Below, piece by piece: positions 1 through 12,100 of a stretch of DNA of 64,000 bases. Position numbers and translations under genes: made by a program. Below the pieces are notes generated by a model, which was given only the letters and a program-made list of their open reading frames with translations, did not search any database and was not told the origin of the DNA. The stretch is from assembly GCF_963678635.1 (NCBI RefSeq), contig NC_087066.1, positions 28,835,301 to 28,899,300 on the forward strand. Reading direction: 5' to 3'. Origin of the DNA: Symsagittifera roscoffensis (Eukaryota; Xenacoelomorpha; Acoela; Convolutidae). Position 1 is the stretch's first letter. Each line of letters starts with the position of its first letter.

Positions 1-118
1 AGTTGTTTTTCTCGGCCACGACTTGTTTCGCAATCTCGGGAGACCAGAACATGACAGAGCATTCTCCCGTCGCTTTCCCGTGCTGATTTATCACCGGCTG
101 AATAGCGTGCTCCGGAAT
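1..118 (-). CDS. ESRP exon 14, partial (RRM4-like second half)
   Basis: This exon has 118 nt in the window, 39 codons plus one base, with acceptor CGTTTAATTTAG|ATTC. It reads [20 protein letters not shown], then [19 protein letters not shown], the beta2-beta3-alpha2 part of an RRM joined in phase to exon 13. No stop is reached, so the gene continues left of the window. Confidence 0.85.
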   Translation of the reverse strand, partial: MPEHAIQPVINQHGKATGECSVMFWSPEIAKQVVAEKNN

Positions 119-3100
119 CTAAATTAAACGTTCTTTAATAATATGTTGCATTCTCGCTCGCGTCTCGAAACTTTTCTCTTTTTTCTACATTTTTCGAAAA
201 TAAACAATTCTCTTTTTTTGCTAACTTTTTCTTCAATTTTAGAACTTGCGTTACAGTTTTTTCAATTTAGAGAAAAAAAAACGTTTTTAACTATAATAAT
301 ATTTTAACAGTATAACTTTTGATTTTGTGCTTACGATGTAGTCGCTGAAAAATGTCATCACATCTTGCACGGTCGCATCTACAGGAAGTCCCTTCATCTT
401 CACAGCTGTGAAGTTTGGCTGACCATATATGGAATTATGTGGAGACACAGGCGGAGTTAGTTGCTGATATGTGGGGTTATGTTGTTGCATGAACATCGCT
501 GCGGCCGCGGCACTCGTCGGAATAATCGGGTGATGATGAGGAGGGGCGAGGTGTGCGTTTGCGACTTGCTGTTGTGCAGCTGCGGCCGCCTTCAGTGCAG
601 GTGCGAGGAGGGCGTTGGCGGCCGCTAGATGGGACGTGGTCGCAGGGTTGAACACATTTGGAAAGAGGTTGGGGAAGGGGAGAACTTGCGGGGATGTGAC
701 GGCTGTAGGCGGAGAGATGGTACCTGAAACAAAAAAAAAAATTTTGCCATTCTTTTTTTTGAAAAATTCAGTTTTTTCTACATGTTTGGCATTTAAGTAG
801 ACTTTATCTCATCTGGTAGTTCAGGGATCACATTAGCGTCACCGTTTTTCCTCTAATGCTTCTCAAAGATTTGTGATCAAAGTAGAAGAAGAAATGAGAA
901 AAATTATAGATTAAAATTGATTGGAATACTTTTGGATTATACAAACCTTCCATTTTTAAGCCAAGATCATCTGAAATTTACATGTATTTCTACCTTACAA
1001 TCTGAACATAACCTTCCAATGGAAAATTGAAAAATGCTGCAAAGTTTTACTGTTCAATTCCTGAAAAATATATTTTTTCACTCCCGGGGTAAAGAACATT
1101 TTATGACATTAAGATGATAATGGATGAATATGTGCGATTATTAATAGAAGGAAAAAGGGGAAGTTATTACTTTAATGAGACGAGACAAAATCCTCTTAAT
1201 CGTTTTGACCTAGCGTCTCTCTAAGTTCAAATGGCATTTTAAGCTACCGGTATAATACCTTATGTTTTGATGTCCCTACTTTCAGAAAATATCTCTAAAT
1301 TTAGCGAAAATTTTATGGCTCAAAATATTGAACAATTTCTGTAGTGCGTCTCAATAAATGTATTTAGCAGGAATAGAAAGGTAGAAAATTCTATACAAAA
1401 GTGAATTTTATGATACGGTTCCATAACTCAGCGGATAAAAATAAGAGGTGTAAAGGAAAAGCGTTAGAAATGAAAAAAAAAGTAAAATAAGTTTGATTTA
1501 GCAAAAAAAAACTATGTTGAAAAGCCAGAAAAAAAAGGAGATGGTGATACCACCAAGCAGGCTGATGCCTCTTTGGTATTTTCCCAAGCCGAACTAAATT
1601 TTCAACTTACAATTTCATACAATGATTGGTTATTAGTATGAGGCTTAAAGATAAAATTATTATTATAATTGCAAGAAAAAATATAAAGGATAGAAGTCCC
1701 GTACCAAAGGAAAAGGGAGAGATTGTTGTGAAATTGCAGTTCTGCTCCGGGGGAGAGGAAGGCGGCGTTGACGTCGCGACGAACGCTCCGGTCGAAAACG
1801 CATCCGAAGGAGCCATTACTGACGAAGTCAAGAAATTCCCACCACCACCCAAGTTAGACCCAAAGTGAGCTGCGAAATTTGGGGCCAAGTTATTACTACC
1901 GGTTAGTAATGGGTTAGTTAGAAGCGAAGCGGGATATATAGAAGATTGGTTTGGCAGATGATGACTCATAGTGGTGACAGGGTTCATCATCTGAAGGGAG
2001 TTAGAGGAGGTCAAAGAGAGGTCAGAAGAAGAGGTCAAGGACGCACCTTCAACGAAGAAAGTGTTCATCTCTTCGGGTGAGCATTGGGTCACGTGCACTT
2101 TGTGGTCGCTCATGAACTTGGCGTTAGAGAACAGAGCAGCTGCGGCCGCCTTGACGTCAGAATGCATCTGGATGAAACAGTCACCACTCGGTCGTCCCTG
2201 GGACAAAAAATGATCAAATTTTGGTTTTGGAGTTCAAAAACCAAAAATAAGCCGAAATAACATAGCAGAAAAACTAACTCAAAATTTTCTGATGTAAAGT
2301 ACATATTTGTGATAATCGAGTTTTTTGTTGCTTAACTAAAGTTTTGCCAAAAAAAATCACAAAATCATTCAGGACTGCTGAATTAAAAAGCAACAACAAG
2401 TTTTTGTCACAAGTTTTTTAAATCTAAACCATTCGCGTTCACAGAAATTTATTTTGAAATAATCAAAAGGTCAATTTCAAACGAATAGATTTAACTTACT
2501 TGCTGGTTCAGCACCATATGAATCCCGGCCGGTCTAATCCATTCCGCGTGCTCCCCCAAGAACGTGATGATATCCTCGACCTTCACACAGAGGGGGAGGT
2601 TCCTAAGAAGCAGGCAACTCTTCGAGGATGGGGGAAGTAGAAACGGTAAGAGATTGTGCAGTGCCGCTAGGTTCGGATTCAAGCCAAGATGTCCCATCTG
2701 GTGGGGGCCGTTTAGGTTGGGTATTGGGGGCATAGATCCATTCATGCCTGGGGGTCCGTTTGGAAGAAGAGGTGGGTTGGAGAATCTTTTCATGACCTGA
2801 AAAAAATTCAGATGAGCATTCATTTTAAGCAACATCAGGTTTAATGAAAAAATATTAGGCAAGCTAGATAAGTAGATTTAAAAATTCCGAAAAACTCCAG
2901 AAGTTGTCATAATTTTGATTAGCAGAAATCTTTTCTAGACAGTTTTATATAAAAATATATAAACGTTTTCAATTTACAGCTTGGTTTAATTATTTTTCTA
3001 TCAATTAAGACTAGTTGCTTTTACAAACCTGAAAAAAGTTTTACATGCTGGAAGTATTTTTCTACATGCTGTTGATTTACATGCTGGGGACTGTTATTTA

Positions 3101-6100
3101 GTTAAAACTGATCAAAACTAATAAATGAATATATTTATCGACACTTGCTGGAATAAAAATGTTCAAACTTCTTCGCACCTGAACAACTTCAGCAGCCGTA
3201 GATCTGAACAACTCAATGTATCTGTCCCTAATATTGGTCTTGTGCAGTTTCAGAGCCTCCTTGGCCATGTCTTCCGTTTCAAACTGGACAAACGCGTCTC
3301 CAGTGGACCTCCCGTCTGGGTACTTGACGAAGAGGATGCCCTCTTTCTCCGCAACAATCGGCAAGTCGGCTCCGAAGAACTCTGTCTGTGAACACATATC
3401 CAAACTTTTTTATTAAAGATGCAATTGAATATTCTAAAAGATAATTACCAGTTATCAAATTTCAAAATTTTTTAAATAATTTTTTTAAGTAAGTAAATCG
3501 TAGTGTTTATGCAGGCTCGCTGATTAATTATGCTGATTCAAAAAATAAATCGTCTCCCATCAAAAGCGAACTTAATTTGTTTGATAATTTTTCAAAATAA
3601 TTAACAATTTGTTTAATAATTTTTCTTTAAAGTTTCAAGAAACGTTTTGTATTCAGAGTAATTTTAGGTATAAAATATGTGATCAGATTGAGCAGACTTA
3701 CCACATCCTCGGCGGTGGCAGTGAAGGGCAGCCCCCTCATCTTGATGATGATGTTGTCCCCGTGGGAGAGGAAGCCGATGGCCTCGTTGTTGGGATCAGC
3801 AGCTATCTTCATGAAGTCATCTGGTGAACTCTTGTACACCTCTATATACCTGGATGGAATACATATTTAATTTTCAGTAGCGTCTGTTTTTGATTAAAAT
3901 CTTTTTAAAGCAATTTTTCTTTAATTTAAGTCCCACTATACAGATTGGATTAGAATTGCTCAAAACATTAATTTTTCTGGTTAGAGGAAAACTCCAACTT
4001 AGAACCAAGTAACATCGGCCAACATAAAAAATTTCGGGGAAGGCAGTTAACTTGTTCCATTCAAGTGAATAAACTTTAACTATTGTGAACGAATGTGTTC
4101 TTCATACCTTTCAAGATTACGCACGCATTCAGCCTTGATATCAAGTAAGGCGATTAAGAAAATGGAAAACTTGAAATGTGGGGCTTTAAAATTCGACAAT
4201 GTTTACCTGTTGCCCATGTGTCGTTTGTGTCGCATGAGTGCCATGTCTCTGTGTTGGGTGGTGTTGAATCTCACCAGAGCTTCCCCGTTCCTTCTTCCCT
4301 GTGGGTTCAGACACAAAGCCACGCCTCCTCTGTTAGTAACAGAACAAGCCAAGGGTAATTATCAATTAACTCTAATCACCACGAAAGAGTAATAACTAGT
4401 TCATTTTTGATTTTTATATCGAATACAGCAATTATTTTTCTACGTTTTCATCAAAAAAAAACTGTCTGGCACTTGCGAGAGACCAGTTATCAAGATTTAT
4501 AAATTTAGCGAAGATACTATTATGAAAAATAATTAAACAGTTACTTGTTATCAGAATAACAGATGTCCAAAACTGGGAGATTTCGGTAAATTTTCAATAG
4601 CTCACTATCTTCTCCGAATGGAGAAAATATTACAAAAAAAGAATACGGATTCTAATTGTTCGGAAGAGTTAATACCATATTATCTTCAAAGTATCCTCCG
4701 AGAAAAATACTATAGAAGCGAAACGTTTGAGTGGAAGCTATTCGAGAAGGTTGTTAAGAGAGAGGATAAATTGCGAGGGGATTTGTCTGATTGAAAATGA
4801 AAGAACGAAAAAAGACGAAAAAAAGTAGAAAAAAGCTTAAAAGGCGGTTAAGTGAGATGAAAAACAGCGCAATTAGAAAGTTGTAAGTCGAGACAAACAC
4901 TGATTGCGTCTTTCTAGATTGATAGATTGATGGTAGGCGAAATTGATTGCAAATTTGTTCAAAGAAACACCTTGTTTTTGATTACTTTACCTGGTGAAGA
5001 AGGAAGTTGTAAAAGTGATAAAATCTCCGCCTGTAGTTTTTACAATCAAGGAACTGCAAAAAATCAACAAATATTTTCAACTTTATATTTTATTTGCTTG
5101 TGTGGAAAACGGCAAAATTAAAAACGAAATATACTTGATGATTTGCAGAAAAAAAATATTGAATTTCAGAAGAAAGTGTTAAAAGAGAAATAAAGCAAAT
5201 TGATATCCGGTGATTTTTCTTAAATTCACGGCCGAAAGGAAATCTGGTGATTTGGGTGATAAATAAGGTTTTGCCCGTCACGGTAAATACCCCAAAAAGG
5301 AACGAATGGGCCTCGAAATAATTCTATTTTACGACAATAAGCAAATAGGGAACAAGTGACGCGGCTTCTCTAGCGTCAAGTTACAGTTTAAGCCTCATTG
5401 CATCTTTATTAGGAAGAGAGGTAATAATCCCTATCTCACTTTAGAAAAAAAAGACCTTTTTTTGATTCCTCAATTTTCCCCAGTTTTCTCCCAGTTTTTG
5501 TTTTCGCTTTCACGGGAAGAAATATGAAAAATGGGTTCTTTCTATGAGCAATTTGCAAAGTACCAGGAAAGAAGGAAATTTAAAATTTTTAAAGGTCGGT
5601 CGACTAATAAAGACGTCACAAAGAGAAAAACAAAATCTAAGCTAATGGACTCAAATGTACTCAGATTTGCTAGTAGTGACCTAGAAGTATCTCGGTTACA
5701 CAAAGACTGATAACGTCAAAAATCCAGACACCCCCCCCCGTCTTTTGTTATTTCCTACAATCTCCTCTCTAAATAACTAATATACCATAAGGCCTCTTTT
5801 CATTAACAATTTTCCATTCGATTAGTTCTTTTGGAAATAAAACATTTCCAGTTATCCAGTTTATTGGCAATTTTTAAATTTCAAAAAATTGGACTTAGTT
5901 AAATTTTTTGTGAAAATTGATTATCAAATGAAGACGCTTGAACAATTTTTGTAATTCAGAACGTTTTTTATCAGAATATTGAGTAGCGTGAATAATCTAT
6001 CGTGAAGCGGTGACCGTCAATTGAAATCTAAATTGGATTTTTGATTAGGTCGGAGGAACCAAATTGAATTTATAGTGAATTCAAATCTCGTACGAACTAC

Positions 6101-9100
6101 TATCATGTGGTTTGATGAAATAAACACCGAAAAATAGGAAAAAAAGCAAGTTTACACCCCTTTGATGTATGTGCTTAGTTTCGGTCAGATTTCTGCCATG
6201 CAGTATATACGACAGAAATGTTGTTAGTTTTGTTCAATAATGAATCAGTTAAACTGGAAAAGTTGGCACAATCACTCTCAGAAAAACCTCTTGATAGAGA
6301 TGTCTGAAAAGGAGCAAAATATAAGGTTTTTTGTTGATTGAAAACTAATTTACTGAAATGAAAATTTACAAAAACAAAACACCTTAAGTTGAATTTTTAA
6401 ATAGATAATTGATTTTAAATGGGTTTCGGTTTTCACCTGGCAATGTCGAGTCCTCGAAAGAACTGAGCGACATCCTGGTCCGAACTCTGCCAGGGAAGAC
6501 CTCTCACTTTGATCACAGTGTCTTCACATACCATCTCTTCCTTGGTGCTGAAACAAATCCCAGCTGATTAAATTCAACTAATTGATCAATCGGTGTTTTA
6601 ATGATCAAGAAGAACAAGTATTTTCAAGCAAACAGTTTCAATTTAAAATTAACAAAAAAATTCTAATAATAGTACAAAAAAATAGCCTGAAGTGATTTTC
6701 TATCTGAAATCGCACTTTATTTGGAAATTTTTTAAAAATGTAATCGCACAAATTAGTCTCGGTCAAAATCTGGCAAGACTAAAACTGCAACCAAAATAGA
6801 TTTAATATTACCGGATTCGACTCAATTTTTTAAAATTGTTGCTTGAAAAAGCCTATGAAAATCGAAAAATAAGTTTTTGAATGCTCATGCTGTTGATGAT
6901 TTTCATGAGGTCACTTGACTCTTGAAAGTTGCTAAACTTATCAAAAAATAATATATCGAGCGAAAAAAAAAATCCCCTATACCGATGTTTTTCTCTTGAT
7001 CTTGTGAACAAAACGCAAGCATTGAAACCGTATCATTCATCTACAACTGATTGACTTATTTATTTCTACAAAGAAATCGTAGGTTCAGACTTTAGTATAG
7101 CAATGAGCAATGATAGTGAGGTCATAGGAGTTTGACAAATGTTGACAGATTAACTTTAATTTGCCCGTTGCTCCTAACAAGATGTTTAAAAACAAGCTTA
7201 CACAAATAAAAATTTCTTCAAATGTTTTGTAAGCAAAAACTCTGACAAAAAAAATAAATAAACCAAGAATTAAAAACAAGATGTCCATAAAACATAAACC
7301 CGAATAACGTTGAAATTAAAACCGAAATAAATTGAGATGTCAAGTAATGTCGCCTAATTTCATCAATATTCATCGGAATCAGTCTAAAACGGAAAAAGTT
7401 CAGACCAGTTTTTTTTGAAATTCTGACAGCCTTTACATTTGTTTTGCAGCAAAAATCACGATCAACAGAGCTTTAATATAATACCACACTTGACTCCCTG
7501 CAAGGTTTCGTTGAAGTAGTTAAAATTGGCCGAAAAAAGTTAATGAACTGACTCTATTACCTAGTTTTTTTTCACTTTTCGAGTGATCGGAACAATAATT
7601 ATTATTTAAATTACTTCGACCTAGGACTGGAGTTCTAAGACTTGACGCGAGTTTGAAGTGAATTCCCAACATCATCAAAACTGTTTTTCAAAATTTACAA
7701 AGACAATTTTTTATAAAAGAGCTTGAACTTTAACATCTGTTACGCATTTGTGATTCAAAAAACTGTTTCTGGGGAATACCTCTTTTTGAATACTAGTCAG
7801 ATATTACCAGTCCCGCATATTAGTCAGACTTTTGAATACTAGTCTCGCATATTAGTCAGACAAAAAAACCCAATATGAATGCAGATCTAGTCTGACTGAT
7901 AAGCGGCACACTTATTCAAAACTTTGTCCCCTATAAACTATTTTTTGAATCAAAAAGCGTAACAGATGCTCAAATGCAGGCTTTTTATGAAATTTTTTTC
8001 TAGTTTAGGTTTTTCACTGATTGTCCAAATTGATAGCTGGAGATCAATCGGTCCGAGTTTCAAGCCAAAATTAAAGATTTCAAGCCTAAAAATTATGAAA
8101 AGATGCAAGAAGTGAACAATCATCGTCTTAAAACGCGTAAATTACTAGTTTATTGTATTTTTGTCAAATTTATCATTTGAAAAATTTTATATATTAATAA
8201 TAATTGCGCAACCGAAAAAACTGATAATTTAGAGCGTTCTTACATAAACTTTTCATATAGCAGTTTATGCATCTTAAAAATTTAGTGATATAACAACCCA
8301 AAAAGCCCAGATTGGCTTACTCTAATGAAAAACTTTTGTAATCGACCAAATTCTAGTATTAGTCTCAAAAACTAAGTTATACTGCTTATCGATTGGTTGC
8401 AAATGTTATCATAGATGACACTCGCAAATTTCTATTAATTGCAATTACATTTGAAAAATGGATTAAATCAGAGGCAATCTAGGATTTTCTGGAGGGGGTG
8501 GCGGATTTTCAAAAATTTTGAAATTTTTGTTGATACTTTTTAGATAGACAAATTTATTTTCCGATAGCTCCCAGAACACTAATAAGACCCTATTTTGGAC
8601 AAATCTCCACATCCACCCCCCCCCCCCCCCCCACCCTCCTAAATCCGCCCTTGATTTTAGACATTCTCGTGTTTTTTTGTTGTCATTGAAAAAACCTGCG
8701 TCAAAATTTGTAAGGTATATGATTGATGATTCTCAAACTATCATGTTTGATTTTAAAACATACTCAAAGCATGAATTTTTCGTTCTCGCATGGAATAAAA
8801 GCAAAGCGTAAAGGCATGAAGTGATTTCTAACCCAAGTTCTTTACGGGAAAAGCAAAGTCTTGATTCAGAATTTTATACACCAGTTTTCTAAGTATAAGA
8901 GGTCTTGAGCTCAATTTTATAACAGTTCACGATACGGAGATTTTGAAAATATAATATTTTTAAAACATTCGCAAAATCAAAAACATTTTTCTTATAATGA
9001 AAAAAAAAAACATTTTGCTATCTTGCTCGAGTGTAAAGCACTCGATTTTTTATCTGTTAACGACATTCACCATTAGACCCGTAAACAGAACTCAAACCAA

Positions 9101-12100
9101 GTACAATGTTTAGTTTAGCCACCATGTACCAATAATTATTGCTGCAACCCACTGATACCGTCTCAAACAGCCGATTTCCAATTGGCAGAAAAAATCATTC
9201 AGATATTATTTCCATAAGTTTTAAAACAGTTTATGAATTCGACAACTTAAAGAGAACAGATAGTTTTAGATGTAATTCGGAAGTCAGATTACATTTTGGA
9301 TTTTTTTTTCAATTGGTATTTCGGCTGATTTCACTTTCACCAACTTGAAACAATTCGATTGTTAATTGCAACATGTTTTATTCTGATTAATTAGTTGTCT
9401 CAGCCCGACCCAGCCCTCCTCTCCCGCTAGTTTATTATAATTACAACTGTAACCATAAATCACTATCATAACTTACTCGGTCAAATTTTCATCTTCGTTT
9501 TTTGGTCAAAATTGCCTCAAAACTACAAAAAAGAAAACAAATAAATCAACAGAGATTGCTGTAACAAAGAGTATACACAACAGCTACAAGATTTTTTGGG
9601 CAATTTTTGATTTTTGATTTTTTTCATTCATAACATCAAATGCACCTCATTGCAATCTTGTTTGTTAATAAAGTGAAATTTTAGTCTGTAACTTTTATTC
9701 TTTTTACTCAAACGTTCTTTTACATACTTTAAAAAGTGGACGATAAATTTTTAAACGAAAGCCATTTTTTCATTCATTTCATCAATATAACAAGCCATAT
9801 GTTGCATCCCTCATTCACGCTCACTGCAATGTGTTCCTATCAACTTTTAATTATTTTTGATCTGGTAACAAGTGATGCCAAACACATGTTGCATAAAAGA
9901 AAAAGAAAAAATTGAGCGTTTTTTCATATCCATGTTAGTTTTTATGTGATGTTTTAAACATTGTTTTCAACTGATTCATTTAAATGTGTTTTTTGAAAAA
10001 TAAACAACAGTGACAATTTTATTCAATTGATCTAACATATGTTGTTTAGTTGCCAAATAAGTACTTTTTGGCAGCAAATTTGAACACTTGTTTTTAGTGA
10101 AAAACTGAAAATAGAAATATTGGCTATTATCAATCCCCGGGAGAAAAACAACGGGATTTCATTTAAAAAGTTCAAATAAAGATGTCCATCTAAAATTAAA
10201 ATGAGTTCAGAGTTTGAAAGTTTAGATTTAAGTTTGAAAGTTTAGATTTAGATTTGACTAAACTGAAAAATTAGCTATTTTTCTCTTGTTCGCAATCAAA
10301 GAATCATTTTTTTAATATAAAATATTGCATGAATTTCAATTAGGGCTCAAAATTAGTAGCTTTAGGTTTATGGTTGATGTAACTATTGTCTTTTTTTTCC
10401 AATTTTGCCGCTATCTGAGATGTTATTTCAGAGAATATTTTTAATGAAATATACAGCAGAGGGTTAATGAAAGGGCCATCACTTACCATGGTACGGTTTC
10501 CAGTCGCTTGCTAATCACTTGTTTCTTTGAGAGCGGTGCCATTTTCAAACCTGCACAAATAAACAAAACGAGATATCAGTTGGTGTGTTACTTTAGTATT
10601 AATGCTACTACCATCATGTACACAAAATTATTTCATCATTGGGTTGATTGGGTCGAAGGGGGGATGAAGGTGAAAGATTGGAATATAATTGAGGCTAATG
10701 GGGATGGAGAGGGGAAATGGGCAAATGGGTGGTGAAAGATAAATCTCCTTGAGGTTAATTGGGTTATGATGAAGACTGATTCTCCAGTAACGTTAGAATT
10801 TAATGGCAGTGTCATTTCTGTTTTTCACTACAATTAGTTCTCATTGCTACCTTCTAACACAGATAATCTTTTTTGAACTACAATTGATGGACAAAAAAAC
10901 TTTTTCTTGAAATGTTCAGACAGAATTATAAATCAAAAACGTGATGCAAAAGTTTTTTATAACAAAGAACAATTTGATTAAATCAAATAAAGAAGGAAAA
11001 TTGCGAAAGGCTGCAATTTTTTCTACCATTTTTTTTAACAATCTTATGGTCTTCTTTTCCTTTACAAAACTGGACTTTTTTGTTAAAATGAAAGAAAAAC
11101 TGATGTGTTTGATGGAGTGATGACAAAGGTGATGTTTTTTGGCAAAGGTGAAATTAATGAAATCTGTGTTTACAAAAATGAAATAAACAAATTGATTGTT
11201 TACCTTTTTCACTGAGGAGTTTGGAGACGGCGATTGATATGACGTAACTCTCGTTTTGCCCACTACCATTCAATTCACCCAGGTTATAATTGAGCACTGA
11301 AACAACAAACAAATAAAAATAATCAATCAACTTTTTGATGCCATCGGAATAATTTAACGATTCAGGCTAAATATTAATAGCTATTCTTATTCAAATTTTC
11401 AGTTTAGAAACCGTTTTCTTCCTGAAGTTTTTAGCAATCGATAAAAAAGATTACGATAGATTTGGAATCTATTTTAAATCTCATCCAAAGCCGGTCCTTG
11501 TCAGACTTATTTTAAAACTCTAACGAGGTCATGCCAGTTTAGCTTCAATATGTTTACCAATTTAGGAATCTTTTTATTGACAAGGTCAGATAAAATGGGG
11601 AAGAAGTAAATGACGCAATCAGCTCAGTTTATTGATAATGCAACTTCATCGACCTGAAAACACTTTTAAACCTGAATCTACCTAAAAATAAAGTTATCGC
11701 CTTCGAAAAACCTTTCAAAGAATTCAATAACAAAGCTATTTTATTATCAAAGCTAAAAAGGACGCACAAATATTTCAGCCTGCCAAAAAAATTCTCCGCT
11801 CAGGAAACCATCATACACATTAACTACTTAAAGTTAGAAATTTTTGCCATTAACAAATAAAAAAGTTAGAAAAAAAGCACTTTTTGGCACTTTTTTTCCG
11901 GTTAAAAACATACTCTGAGCCAACTCGACGATGTTGCTCAAGTTGCATCCGAACTGTTCGTTGTACTCCTGCAGTATGTCCACATATCTGTAGAAATAGT
12001 CTGGCACGTCCATGTTCTTCCCAGTGGTCTCCGCGTGCAGTGCCTGGCAAACATTAACAACAATTTGGATTCTAATGCCGAAATAAATGTCTTTTTTTAG

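Larger units (their letters stand above)
6548..10486 (-). other. ESRP intron 6, repeat-bearing
   Basis: At 3.9 kb this is the largest intron. It carries an interspersed repeat (7411-7700), a small foldback element (7705-7999) and a C-rich MITE (8468-8653), listed separately. The remainder is AT-rich with no supported exon; the flanking exons join in phase without one. Confidence 0.6.

Noticed and set aside
1607-2206. Exon 12 read as a 199-residue standalone gene with a C-terminal membrane segment
   Set aside because: The first residues complete RRM3 from exon 11 and the frame begins at an acceptor, so it is an internal ESRP exon; the hydrophobic tail is probably intron.
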